Shown: positions 35,593 through 47,301, counted from the stretch's first letter. The stretch is DNA of 64,000 nucleotides from Flaccisagitta enflata (GCA_965153355.1 OZ231128.1:28210001-28274000), one strand, 5' to 3'. The notes: generated by a model from the sequence alone, not told the origin. Numbers and translations are program-made.

Positions 35593-38500
35593 CTATAAGT
35601 GATGTTTCTTGTCTTTGCATCTAGGATTAGTACAATCACTTTTGTGGGCATATCTATTAAGTAGCGACTTTTTTAACTGTCTATTAAAAAGAGCTTTCTG
35701 ATCTATTTTTCTTAAGTCACTTGTGGTATTATTCCAAAGCTTTGGGCCAATAGCACTGAAACTGTTGGAGGCAGCTCTAGATTTGTAGTTGGGCACTTTT
35801 AGGTCTAAAGGATTTTGAGCCTGGCCCCTAAGATTGTACTCACAATTATACTGAGTGCTACAAAGGTTCTGTATCTTTTTTGGTGCACGCTGGTAGAAGG
35901 AATCATGCATAAGTAATAAGCATTGCTGCTCATAGAGATCATTGAATTTTAGTAGTCCAAGTTGTTTCATTCGGGGCTCTGTGTGGGCAGAGAAGTAAGA
36001 CTTAGTTATTGTTCTAATTGCTCTTTTTTGAATATTTACTATTCTTTTTTTATTTTGGGCACTGCATCCGCCCCAAGCAGGCAATCCATAGAGCACATGA
36101 GGTTGAATGAATGAGTGGTAAAGAATTTTTAGGGTTGGAGGTGGGAGCAGATTCTTTACTCTGTTTATCATGCTGTTACTTCTTGCTATCTTATTTGCTA
36201 CGCTAGTGCAATGCTTTTCCCAGCTTAGAGTACTATCTATGGTTATTCCTAAGAATTGTGCATCATCATAGATACCGAGTTTTTCTCCATCAAGGTAGAT
36301 CTCGGGAAGTTTTTGATTTTTTGGAAGTGATTTTTTTCTAAAAATAACAGTTTTTGTTTTCTTGGGGTTAAGTTTCAATTGGTTTGCTTTGAAGTAATCA
36401 TTTATGCCTTCAAGTTCCTGATTAAGAGTTGACAATGCCTCAAAATTATATCCCTGTATTAACAGGTTAGTATCATCAGCAAATGTTACACTTTTAAGGT
36501 TTGAAGCAGATGGTAGGTCATTTACATAAAGAAGGAAAAGAAGGGGTCCTAAGATACTGCCTTGGGGAACACCAGTAGATAGTAGTAATCTGGAGCTACT
36601 ATGTCCATTGAGATCAACATATTGATAGCGATTCCTAAGATAGGACTCAAACCACTTCAGAGCTGTGCCACGGATTCCGTAATGGTCTAGTTTTTCAAGT
36701 AAAATAGAGTGATTCAGGGTGTCAAAAGCCTTACTAAGGTCACAGAATACACCAATGGCGTAGTGACCCATTTCTATACATTCCTCAATACTCTTTATGA
36801 AGTCAAGGGTCGCATGGGTAGTGTTGTGGCCTGTTCGAAATCCATATTGTGATTCAAAAAGAATTTCATACCGGACCAGAAACTCAAAGACTTTGTTATA
36901 GATAAGGCGTTCTATGATTTTAGAAAATATTGGTAATAGTGATATGGGTCTATAATTTTCATAGAGGTGTTTATCTCCTTTGAGTTTGTATACAGGTACA
37001 ACTCTGGCTATCTTTCCGTTCTCTGGAAAAATCCCTGTTTTCTGAGAGCAGTTAACTAGGTGTGCCAAGACTGGTGCCAGAATGTCTACATCACTTAGAA
37101 TGATATTTTGTTGAAATCCAGCAGGATCTTTGCTGGTTTTAGGGGCAAACTTTTTACAAACTTCTATAATTTCTTGATGGGTTACATCATTTAGGAGGAG
37201 TGAATTTGAGTTTCGTGCAGAGTGTTTGTGAAGGTAGTGTGATGGACCATGAGTTGGCTTGCCTACACTTGCATTCGTCTGTGGTCCTACATTGGCATAG
37301 TAGTGATTGATATTTTCTGCATTAGTTAATGGGTCCTTAATGATGGTTCCCTGATAGTGAAACTCAGTGGTTATATCTTCTTTATTGCTAAGTTTGTTTG
37401 TTGCTTTTTTAATAATATTCCAGTGTTTTTTTATATTACCTGAGCTTTCTGCTATCTGTCTGCTTATATATTCCTTTTCTGCCTTGCGGATTTTTGACAC
37501 TATTGCATTTCTCAGTTTTTTGTACTCTTCTCGCCTATGTTTCTGCTTGGCTAGTCTGTCTCTTCGTCTGATGTCAGCCAGTAATTCAGAGTTCATCCAA
37601 GGTTCTCGGTAATGTCGGTTTGAGTTTTTTTTGAAGGTTCTGGTGGTCAAATTTTTGTTATAATGAAACCCATATTTAGTTTGAACCATGTCATAGATAA
37701 CATTTGGATCATCTTGTTCAAAAACATCATGCCAATTGTCTTGTCTTAGTCCATTTTTTCTAAGTTGATGTCCTTGTTCAGTAAAAAATGACTTTGTAAA
37801 AGATTCACGTTTGGGATTCTTTTCTAGATCATTATTAAGGACTGTAAATACTGGAAAATGGTCAGTGTATCCGCTGTTGCCAGCTATTTCTGTGTCTATA
37901 ATACCACTTATCATGTGCTTTCCATCTCTTGAGAATATATGGTCAATAAGTGTTGCACTCTGCTTTTTGATTCTTGTTGGTCTGACTATTCTTGGTATAA
38001 ATTTATGGTTAGTGATAAGGTCGTAGTAGTTAGCAGTTGGTAGGTGATTATCGTATTTAAGCAGGTCCAAGTTAAAGTCGCCAGCTAGTATAACTTCGTT
38101 GGTCCTTTTGTCTGTTAAGGTCAGGAATTTTTCTAATTCAGACATAAATCTATCATAGTTTTGTCCATTGGGTTGTCTATAGATAGCAGCTACAATTAGA
38201 TCTCTCTTGGAACCATTTTTCGGGGTTGAGACAATGTTTGGGATACGTACAACTAGACTTTCAAAATATTGATCTACAAACTCAGTTTTCTCTAAAATCG
38301 TTGCCTTTGGAGAAATTAATTCGCTAATAAATATACCAACACCACCCCCTTTCATTGTGGTGCGTCCTTTATGAAAAAACACATATCCCGGCATAATAGT
38401 TTTGAGTTCTGATTCAGTGTAGCCAGAATTTGACAATTTAGTAATGTGTGTTTCAACTACTATGATTATGTCAGGCCTATTGTCGGGGCTTGAAATATTG

Positions 38501-38754
38501 CTAATGAATAGCTTTAGCGATCTCAGTTTGGTCAGGAGATTTGCTATGTTGATAGATAAAATGGTCAGGTTATGGCTATTTCTAATGTCCCTATTTCTGA
38601 ACATATCAACTAATTCAGATTCAGTGTAATACAAGCTATCATGAATAATACAGCTAAATGCCTCATTCTCATCATTGTCATCAGTGAGCACATTGCAAAA
38701 ATTTTTTTGGTTGTCAGCTAAGACATCGGGTATTGTGAGCTCATCTTCTGTCAT
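35593..38754 (-). CDS. LINE endonuclease-reverse transcriptase polyprotein
   Basis: Intact 1053-residue frame. Residues about 65-310 are an apurinic-type (exonuclease-endonuclease-phosphatase) endonuclease. It starts with LTILSINIANLLTKLRSLK and has VVETHI, GGGVGIFI, DFNLDLLKY and the closing YTDHFPV. The reverse transcriptase follows (about 575-845) with YRPISLLPIFSKIIERLIYN, QYGFRTGHNTTHATLDFI, DLSKAFDTLNHSILL, GVPQGSILGPLLFLLYVNDL and the catalytic box FADD. The C-terminal part has the thumb-like region HVLYGLPAWGGC and ends in CTNPRCKDKKHHL, which contains a CxxxxC pair. No stops or frameshifts interrupt the frame, so the copy may be young. The family is Jockey-superfamily in type (CR1/L2-like); the exact clade is not settled by eye. 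It would nick target DNA and copy its own RNA at the nick. Confidence 0.95.
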   Translation of the reverse strand: MTEDELTIPDVLADNQKNFCNVLTDDNDENEAFSCIIHDSLYYTESELVDMFRNRDIRNSHNLTILSINIANLLTKLRSLKLFISNISSPDNRPDIIIVVETHITKLSNSGYTESELKTIMPGYVFFHKGRTTMKGGGVGIFISELISPKATILEKTEFVDQYFESLVVRIPNIVSTPKNGSKRDLIVAAIYRQPNGQNYDRFMSELEKFLTLTDKRTNEVILAGDFNLDLLKYDNHLPTANYYDLITNHKFIPRIVRPTRIKKQSATLIDHIFSRDGKHMISGIIDTEIAGNSGYTDHFPVFTVLNNDLEKNPKRESFTKSFFTEQGHQLRKNGLRQDNWHDVFEQDDPNVIYDMVQTKYGFHYNKNLTTRTFKKNSNRHYREPWMNSELLADIRRRDRLAKQKHRREEYKKLRNAIVSKIRKAEKEYISRQIAESSGNIKKHWNIIKKATNKLSNKEDITTEFHYQGTIIKDPLTNAENINHYYANVGPQTNASVGKPTHGPSHYLHKHSARNSNSLLLNDVTHQEIIEVCKKFAPKTSKDPAGFQQNIILSDVDILAPVLAHLVNCSQKTGIFPENGKIARVVPVYKLKGDKHLYENYRPISLLPIFSKIIERLIYNKVFEFLVRYEILFESQYGFRTGHNTTHATLDFIKSIEECIEMGHYAIGVFCDLSKAFDTLNHSILLEKLDHYGIRGTALKWFESYLRNRYQYVDLNGHSSSRLLLSTGVPQGSILGPLLFLLYVNDLPSASNLKSVTFADDTNLLIQGYNFEALSTLNQELEGINDYFKANQLKLNPKKTKTVIFRKKSLPKNQKLPEIYLDGEKLGIYDDAQFLGITIDSTLSWEKHCTSVANKIARSNSMINRVKNLLPPPTLKILYHSFIQPHVLYGLPAWGGCSAQNKKRIVNIQKRAIRTITKSYFSAHTEPRMKQLGLLKFNDLYEQQCLLLMHDSFYQRAPKKIQNLCSTQYNCEYNLRGQAQNPLDLKVPNYKSRAASNSFSAIGPKLWNNTTSDLRKIDQKALFNRQLKKSLLNRYAHKSDCTNPRCKDKKHHL

Positions 38755-40284
38755 TTACGATAGACTAAGCTTTTGAGGCTGAAAAAATAAAGAATAAAAT
38801 AAGAATAAGAATAAGAATGGGCCTTTAGTCCAAGAAGTTCCTTTTTGCTAGGATTCAGTACTATTAAAATCGGAAAGTAGACTCACTATATTTTTTAAAA
38901 TGAAGAAAATACGAATAGGATGCCTACGTTCATCAGTGTTGTAGAGAAGCGTTGCCGTACATTTGTTGTTGAGATTGGCATCCGGTATTCCTTGGCGTGA
39001 GTTATTATTGATGAGTTTGTGGCCAGGATTTTGTCGTATTTATTTATTTTTTTTTTCCTTTTTTTGCCAAGTTTGACGCCGTGAGCTCGTCGTCGTGAGT
39101 TGGTCGCCGTGAGCTAGTCGCCGTGGGTCGGTCGCCATGCGTTGGTCGCCGTGAGTTGATTGCCGTGCGTGTTACCATGGAGTCTTTGGTCTAGGCTGGG
39201 GCGAAGGCGGAGATCCGTTGAAGGAAAATTCGAGAGTCGCGCGATCGCCTTCGGGGATTTGCCGCGCCAAGACCTGATTCAAAGCAAGAGGCAAAATTCT
39301 TGTGTAAGATAACATGCTATGTATACTATGTTGAAGTTGCTGAGGATGGTTATGATTTACATTGATGAGATATGCAGACTGTCTTTGAAGAGTGGGCTAG
39401 TTTGTGGTTAAATTAGTATTGCCTGTAGAAGGAAAAGTTAGTTCTGCAATGAGTAAGTTTGTGTGTTAACAGGAAATAAACTGGGTGATCCATTATCTGT
39501 AGGTGCAACATGTTGATTAGTAAAGCAGTTATAAGATCTTTAAGTTTCTCCAATTATAGAGACGTGAGACAGAATGACAGTTTCTTTGCCTGGAAAAAAA
39601 GATTACATTAGGTTGAACATAGCAATACAGTTGGGATCCCTGCGCTAAAAATGGGTTAAATCAAGAGAATGGAAAATAAACTTATGTGCAGAGATCCATG
39701 GTGTAGCGACGTAACGTGCGCATGTCTGTGGATTAGGTGTTGAGGACTCCGAGAACAGTGGCCCAAGGTCGTAGTTGTTGCTATTTTACATGACTTGAAG
39801 ATGAGCAGCACAAGCTTTTTAAAAAGCTTTTAAGATTATTAACTTTGCAAATTTTAAACATTGAAAATTCGTCTTAGTTTCCTTTTAGTTTTCAATTTCT
39901 TGTCCTTTGCGCCGTAGGAGTTGAGATCTTTCAGTTAATGATTCACGTATCATAAATTTTCAGTGTCGGAAGGGTCCTTAGAAACAGTTAGGATGCAGAG
40001 AAAGACGAGTCTTTTTCACAACAGAATTTGATCAAGATACGAGTTTTTATTGATTTAAATGTTCGAGTTTAAAATGTAAAAGTTCTCGCTTCTTGATGTC
40101 GACGTCACCGCATCCACCGTGTGTCCGCCGTAATCAATCCAACTTCCGTTTGCGTCGGCATCAAAACGTGAGGACTTTAAACAAGTGAAGTAGTAGAAAT
40201 TAGCCTTCTATTAGAAATTGAGGACTTTAAACAAGTGAAGTAGTAGAAATTAGCCTTCTAGTAGAAATTAGCCTTCTATTAGAC

Positions 40285-40560
40285 ACTAGCAGACAGGAAA
40301 GGACTTAAAAAGAAATAAGGAGACATGAAGAGATATGAGGAAACATGAAGAGACATGAAAACACATGGAGAGACATGCAAAGACAGAAACAGATATGAGA
40401 AGACAGGAGACACGAAATAATATGAAAAGACAAGAGGAGACATGAAGATGCATGAGGAGCAAAGAAGAGTCAAGAGTAGACATGAACTGACATAAGATGA
40501 CATGAAGAGACAAGAAAAGAGATGAAGAGACATGAAAAAACATGAAGAGACATGAAAAAA
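40285..40560. repeat. decamer satellite, continuation beyond the LINE
   Basis: GACATGAAGA-type decamers in the same orientation as 33766-34498, which indicates one array split by the LINE. Confidence 0.85.
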
Positions 40561-40812
40561 CACTTTACTTTGCTTTCATTACTTTTCTTTACTTTACATT
40601 TTACATGGAATAAAACTTTGATCCCCTTCTCTTACAATCTTATCTTGTAGTCTTCTGATGAAACGGTGCATGTAAAACTGCACACCCAGATGCACCTAGG
40701 CTATACACAGTCTTTGAATTTCCAAGATCAAAATGATTCTTTTTCTTTTTCTCTCCCTCTCTCTTTCTTGGATTCCAAAGCCTGACCTTGCATGATGGCT
40801 GGGTAGATTCAG

Positions 40813-40815
<3 letters not shown>

Positions 40816-40908
<93 letters not shown>

Positions 40909-40916
40909 GAGAGAGA

Positions 40917-40984
<68 letters not shown>
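40816..40984. repeat. (AG)n followed by (TC)n, inverted microsatellite
   Basis: About 100 bp of AG joined, via a short GTGAGAGAGAGAGTCTG link, to about 65 bp of TC. The two halves are complementary and can fold back. Confidence 0.95.
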
Positions 40985-40987
<3 letters not shown>

Positions 40988-42208
40988 TATCGTTTAAGTT
41001 AATACACGCTGGGTACCTGACCAGTGGTGGTGCCTTACTTGGTGGGTCAATCTGTCAAATTATTTCTGACAACCAACCCCTTACCAGCTCTTGCCTTAAA
41101 TAAACCTTTCTTCCTAAACTCATCCCTACCCCTTTGACTCACTCTTTCCCTGGGACTAAACCTTACCCTGAAATCAACCTTCAAACACTCAAAACCTAAG
41201 CTTGATTACTTATCAATGCCTGAACTGAAACAGAGAATTTGTTTTCATTGTTAACCCTTTGACATTTAAAACGAAATAAGGCCCTTTTTTCCTATCCCCA
41301 AAGAAACCTATTTTTTGGAACAGATTGTTGAAGAGGAAGGTCAGAAACATTCCTTTAGGATGAATGAGTTTTTTAACAGACAGTGTCTTACTACCAGGAC
41401 AAGACATGAAACAGAAAGATACTGGAGACTGGACATCATCAAGAGTCAAGATTGATTAAAGAATACAAAAAATTCATATATGAAACATGGCTGACGATTT
41501 TGATCAGGAGAAGACTATATCTGCAATATGCAAATGATTTCATGGTTTTCTAAAGGTGTAGCCAATCTCCCTCTTGACCTGTTGTTTTACAATAACTTGC
41601 TTTCCAAAACCAAAAATGTTTGATTGTTTGATACACTTCATCAAAAGATTCTGCCTACCGAGTTCTCTATCCGTTGACTAAAATTTTGGCTAAATCCAAA
41701 GCAAGGCCATTTTTGTAAGAGGAGAACAAGATTTTTCCACTTTCATAGGGTCAGATTCAATCTCATTTGCATATTGTAGAGTGCAATTGAACCTCACTGT
41801 CTGTATCTTTTAATCAAATAATCTTTTCTTATTACATCAAAAATGCAGTTGATTGAAATACATGCACTATTGATTTGATCTATACTTTGTTCATGTCAGA
41901 AGATATCTTTTATGATGTAGGTTTGATAGTTTCATTCACAGTGATGTGAAAAGTATTGTAAAAATGAAATCACCCAAGGCATAGTCAGCTGCTGGCTGCT
42001 CTTATCATTCATTGTCTCAATTACTGGGGCTCGCTGCAACTTAACATGATGTCCTCAGTAATATCTTTGCCCTTCCTTTAAGATATCTTCACTAACCTGT
42101 CAATACACTTTTCACCTGTTTATTCATGATCAACCTTGCCTGTTTCAAATGAGAACCATCTATTTGTCTTCCACCCGTTTTACCGACCTTTGATGCACCT
42201 AAAACAGT

Positions 42209-42340
42209 AAACAAGGCCAAGTGGGCCAATTGGGTGCGCCATGTGGATCATCAAACAAATGCATTACCAACCAACAGACAGACTAACCAACCAACCAACT
42301 GACACAGCCAGTTATAAAGGTGCTAAGGGACACCTGAAAA
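42209..42340 (-). mobile_element. short HINE (GGTGCGCC subtype)
   Basis: AACAAGGCCAAGTGGGCC at the 3' end, internal GGGTGCGCCATG, ACCAACCAACC core, AGTTATAAAGGTGC and the end GGGACACCTGAAAA. It is the mirror-arm counterpart of 30058-30181. Confidence 0.6.
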
Positions 42341-43460
42341 GACTTAGAAGAGACAATCTCATTTGCATATTGCAGCTCTATAGTGACCGTGAAAAAAACT
42401 TCCTGAATGTTCTCTTTTTAAGGCATGGATGGGTCTATTGTAGATCATTGGTTCATTAGTCTAACAATCAAGTCCATCTCTTGATATCTGCAACCCTTAA
42501 GAGTCATTCCATAATTGGTCCACTATCATTTTGGAATTTATTTTGCTCCTTACAGTCTAACAAAGCCCAAAAAGAAAGCAAACAATTCTCTTTTTGGAAA
42601 TCTTAAATAATACTGTCATTTCTGGAAGAGTTTACTTAGTTCTTCCCTTTAGACAACCAAATAAACCAGTCTTTGCCCTTTACAACCATTAACTCACAAG
42701 CAATCTGGCTAGTTGAATAAAGGGATAGAATGAGGAGATAGAGCACCGTTCATTTGCCTTCCAGCCCTTTACTAAACGCATTATGCAGCTAAAATAGTAC
42801 AAAAGACTGAGAAGGGTCACTCAATCTCATTTGCATATTGCAGCTCTACAGTGACCTAAAAAAACATACTGAATGTCAATTTTTTCAGGGGCCTGATTGG
42901 TCTCTGATATTTCTATAAGTCCAACCGTCAAGTCCATTTCTTGATATCTGCAAGTGAATGCATAATTGCTCTACTCCTTCACTTGATCACTCCGAGCAAG
43001 GCATCGGGTACTGCTGACCATGTGATATCCAATGACTTGTTTCAACCTATTATGCAGCCAAAACAGTATGAAAGACTGAGAAGGGACTTTGTCATTCTGA
43101 TTTGCATATTGCAGCTATATAGTGACCTTTAATAAACTGCCTAATGTCCTTTTTTTCTCAGGTGCATAGGTCTAACAGTCAAGCCCATTACTTGGTATCT
43201 GCAAAGCCTTAAAGCCTTGACCACTATCATATTGGTATTCATTTCGCCCCTTACAATCTAACAAACACCAAAAAAACTCATTCACCTTTGGAAAACATAG
43301 AAAGTTTGGCATTTTTGAAAAAGTGCTAGTTTAGCTTAGTTCTTCTCTCCAGTTACCCTTACAAGCCAATCTATGCACTTTACACCGTTGATTCACAAGC
43401 CATTGGGCCAGTTTTTAGTGAGAATCAAGGGGTAGAGAACTGTCTACTCGTTTACCACCC

Positions 43461-43610
43461 TTTTTAGTTGCTTGCACGTGACTCTGCAACCCGCTCTGTC
43501 CGTCTGTTGGTCCGTCGGTCGGTCCGTCCGTCGGTCGGTTGGTCCGTCACGCTTAGCTTTTTTTGGCGCCCCTGCCCACCCGATTAGATAGCCGTGTATC
43601 CGGCCTTGTT
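43461..43610 (+). mobile_element. HINE, complete
   Basis: TTTTTAGTTGCTTGCACGTG opening hairpin, CTCTGCAACCCGC, GTCCGTCGGTCGG core, CCCCTGCCCACCCG, and the 3' hairpin region AGCCGTGTATCCGGCCTTGTT. Confidence 0.7.
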
Positions 43611-46178
43611 TTCAACCTATTTAGCAGCTTAAACAGTATGAAACACTGAGGATGGACACTGTCAATCTTATTTGCATATTGCAGCTCTATAGTAACCTAA
43701 ACACAAACTTCCTGAATTTCATTTTTTTCAAGTGCATAAATCGGTATTTTGTAGATCATTAGTCCATTAGTCTAACAGTCCAGTCCATTTCTTGGAATCT
43801 GCAATGCATTAGAGCAATACCATAATTTGACCACTATCGTATTTGAATTCATTTTGCTCTTTACAGTCTTAAAAAAACCTAAAAATTCAATTATGGTTGT
43901 ATACTTCATAAACTCTTGGCATGTGCAAGAAGATGAAATATAAGAGGTAACCTTCCCCTTAGATTTGTCAATATCTGTCACACTGATTGACTCACGAGTC
44001 AAGAGCAATCTGTTCGGGTTTTAAGAGACTTACAGGAGGTGATCCATCCAGTTGTCTTCCACCCTTATTTTCAGCTTTTTATGCAGCTAAAACCTTCAGT
44101 AGGGACACTGTCAATCTCATTTGCATATTGCAGCTCTTTAGTGACCTAATAAATACTTCCTGAATGTCAATTTTTGCAGGGGTATTGATTGGTCTCTGGT
44201 AGATCATTGGTTGCAGGGGCATTGATTGGTCTCTGGTTGATCATTGGTATATTAGTCTAACTAATACACTAGTCCATCTCTTGATTTTAGCAATGCCTAA
44301 GAGTCACTCCAAAGTTTTTTATCATTTTCATTTTGAAATTTGTTTTTCTGTTAACAGCCTTACAGACACCAAAGAAAAAACTTCCGTCCTTGCTGACCTT
44401 CAAAAATTATGACATGTAGTAAAAGCAATCTGGCAAATTGTATCTGAAAATTAGAGGGAGGGGGAAAGAACCATTCATTCGTCTCCTACCCCTGTTTTCA
44501 ATGATTATACGACCAAAACAGTACAAAAGACTGAGAAGGGAAACTCAATCTTATTTGCATATTGCAGCTCTATAGTGACCTTAGTAAAACTTCCTGAATG
44601 TCATTTATTTCAGGTGCATAGGTTGGCCTTTAGTAGATCATTAATCCATCAGTCTAGCAATCAAGTCCATTTATTGATATTTGCAATGCCTTAGAGTCAT
44701 TCCAGGATTTGATCAATGTCATATCGGAATTCATTTTGCTCCTTACAGTCTTAGAAAGTATTAAAAAACTACTTGATTCTTTGAAAATCATAAAAGTCAT
44801 TGAACATTCAACCCTCTATTGAGATTTATGTTCAACCGTGGACTTTCTTACAGCTAAAACAGACACTCAATCTAATTTGCATATTGCAGCTCTATTGTGA
44901 CCTTAAAAACTGCCTGAATGAGATTTTTTTCAGATGCAATGATTGTTCTTTTGTAGATCATTGTCCATGAGTCTGATAGTCATGTCCATCTGCTTATAAC
45001 TGCAATGCCTTGGAGCCATACCATAATTTGCTCATGATTCTGCTAGCCTTCAATAATTATGGTATTTAAAAGGATATGTCATGTTAATGATGTTCTTCCA
45101 ATCAAAAACTTTTATTAATGAGTTGATACCCTTGACTCCCGTTGATTCACAAGAAATTTGGCTGGCATTGAACAAAACGTGAGAGAGGACTATCCATTGG
45201 GCTTTCACTCCATTTTTCAACATATTTTGCAGCTCAAACAGTATGAAAGATTTAGAAGGGTCACTGTCAATCTCATTTGCATATTGCAGCTTTACAGTGA
45301 CCTACGAAAATATCCTGAATGTGTTTTTTTTTTCAGTTGCATGGGTCTCTCGTTTATCTTTGGTCCATAAGTTCAACAGTTAAGTCCATCTTTTGATAAC
45401 AGCAACGCCTTAGAACCACTCTTTAACTTAACCACTATTTTGTGGGTATTGATTTGGCTTCTTAATGACATAAAAATGAGTATTGGTTTTAAATCTCAAC
45501 ATAAGTACATTTACCCTTACAAAATGACTTTGTCACATGATTGGAGAGCAACAATACTCAGAGTGATCATCAGATCATTCCATATATTCTCCTCCAGTCA
45601 ATGATGGGTGGGCAGGAAGGCAGAAAAGAACTAAGATTTCAGACCAATGTATCCGGCCTTGTATTACTCAAATCCCAGATTTTTGAGTTGTAAGTTTTTT
45701 AGCTGTCTCTATTTCACTTCCACATCTAATTTGCATATTGTTGTCAGTTAATTAGCTCACTGTAATGAAAGTCCTTGAAATATTTATCTTTTTTTAAGAG
45801 GAAAAATTTTTAAAAAATGTTATTTTATACCTATTTATGGCAAGATGAAACGACAGCATATACTTGTCTTTGAGTTGAAGTAATTTTCAGCAAATGATGA
45901 AATTTGTGTTGCTTGCCCAGGGTCTTAAATTCAAACAATATGATTTTTCCAATTTCACTCCTTTACTGGTTGTTTCCATCAAAAGGGTAAAAATTTACAG
46001 TCCAAATCGTAGAGTATTCAAAGTTAGAAGAGAATGATAAACTTCTAGAATAAAAAAAAACTGATGAATGATTTTTCGAATAAAAAAATTGAGAATTTGA
46101 AAATAAAGAGAACTTGTGTGTCTTGGAAGGGCTTGGCTATGCATCAGAAAAATTAAGTTGCTAGATTTGCTCTGGTTA

Positions 46179-46227
46179 AGCTTGGCTTGGCTTGGCTTGG
46201 CTTGGCTTGGCTTGGCTTGGCTTGGCA
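46179..46227. repeat. (TTGGC)n pentanucleotide repeat
   Basis: About nine CTTGG units, with scattered copies to about 46310. Confidence 0.9.
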
Positions 46228-46757
46228 TAAGTAAGTCTGTGTGGCTTTTGGGGTCTAGCTTAGCTTCATCTGGACTGGCTTGACTTGGCATTGCTTGGCT
46301 TGGTTTATCTTTCCTTCCTCTGGCATTGAACCAAAGACTGAGACTAGTCTGAGACTAGACTGTTACAAGTTTTGTCTCTGAGATTTGAATTTCCAAAACG
46401 TCTTCCTCCTCATCAATGAACTCCTTTCCAGCTGCTTCCCATCTCCTTCTAGTAGGAAGCTTTTTGTTTTTACATAGCAGTACTTCATAAAATAGTTTAC
46501 CCCAATATCACAGAGGCAGCACTTAGCAGGGATATGGCTCTTTTGTCCCGATTTTTGCTGAAAATTTACATAGGGAGGGTTGTTTATTTTGATTTACTGG
46601 GATGTCAACAATAAAAAAGTAAAAAATCTTACATCAAAATGTTGGGCAAGTCGAGCTCTATCTATTGGTACCATTTTGATGGCTATGTCAGCTTCATAGC
46701 AAAAAATTTCAATCATTGAAGAGGAAACGTTTTTCATAGGGACCCGTTATATAGTTA

Positions 46758-46921
46758 AACAAGGCCGGATACACGGCCACCAGTTGTGGACGGGTGGGCA
46801 GGGGAGTAAATGCGCGTTTTCACACTTTTCAACTCGATCATTATGGACCGACGGACCAACAGACGGACAGATGGACAGATGGACAAAGTCTCTTATAGAG
46901 TTGCGTGTCCGCAACTAAAAA
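46758..46921 (-). mobile_element. HINE abutting the right end of the foldback structure
   Basis: AACAAGGCCGGATACACGGCC, internal CAGTTGTGGACGGGTGGGCA, GACGGACC core, CTCTTATAGAG, hairpin GTTGCGTGTCCGCAAC and TAAAAA. It starts 8 nt beyond the terminal repeat at 46750. Confidence 0.75.
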
Positions 46922-47301
46922 TTATGTAAATCTCGCACGCGACGTTTAGGTGTTGGCCTTGTTTCTTACGCAAAATTCCATTTCATTGATTGAATGACGA
47001 TGAGATCTGTTACTGGTCTTTATTCACTGTTTACCTTTCCCATTTACAGAATGGTACAGAATAAACCGCTTTTCTGCTATCCAAGTCGAACGCGGAGGGG
47101 CAGGGGCTTATCTTGCGGCCTTTGGAATTGGGGATTGTATGGAGGCATTTGGGCCAAAATCTATGCTTTGAGGTTTGGTTGAGAATAAGTTCCTGAGGCT
47201 GTGACTTAGGCCGTGATGTCGACATATGAGCATCAAGGCGTCCGTGCCCAAAAACGGTCATGTTCAATCATGTGATTCAATCCACTTGATCGACATCTTA
47301 C

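Larger units (their letters stand above)
34507..40280 (-). mobile_element. apparently full-length non-LTR retrotransposon (LINE)
   Basis: About 5.8 kb inserted in the decamer array, flanked by the 8-bp repeat agacacta (34499-34506 and 40281-40288). It has a ~1.5-kb 5' region with a tandem duplication near its start (about 40155-40275), one long ORF (35593-38754) and a ~1.1-kb 3' region. The 3' region holds a GGTTA-type array (35505-35565) and ends near ACTGTTAAATTGAATTGAT. No separate ORF1 is recognised. It is in sense orientation relative to gene B, in whose first intron it lies. Because the array itself contains AGACA words, the target duplication is good but not conclusive. Confidence 0.75.
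41720..45500. repeat. ~450-bp tandem repeat, right arm
   Basis: Nine or more diverged units in inverse orientation to those at 28.3-30.7 kb. Each is marked by CTCATTTGCATATTGCAGCT: near 41760, 42355, 42825, 43100, 43660, 44112, 44545, 44868 and 45268. HINEs are inserted at 42209 and 43461. Confidence 0.8.
25256..46750. mobile_element. 21.5-kb foldback structure with perfect 23-nt terminal inverted repeats
   Basis: The left end 25256-25278 (containing AACGGGTCCCTATGAAAAA) and the right end 46728-46750 are perfect inverse copies. The arms are homologous over several kb: 31.41-31.85 kb pairs with the inverse of 41.2-41.6 kb, 32.35-32.42 kb with 41.0-41.1 kb, 32.67-32.75 kb with 40.65-40.74 kb, and the ~450-bp units of 28.3-30.7 kb with those of 41.7-45.5 kb. 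The centre is a decamer palindrome at about 33,765. A LINE (34507-40280), HINEs and a satellite array are secondary insertions. No transposase is identified, and no target duplication is certain. Architecture resembles foldback elements (Drosophila FB, sea-urchin TU). Confidence 0.6.
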
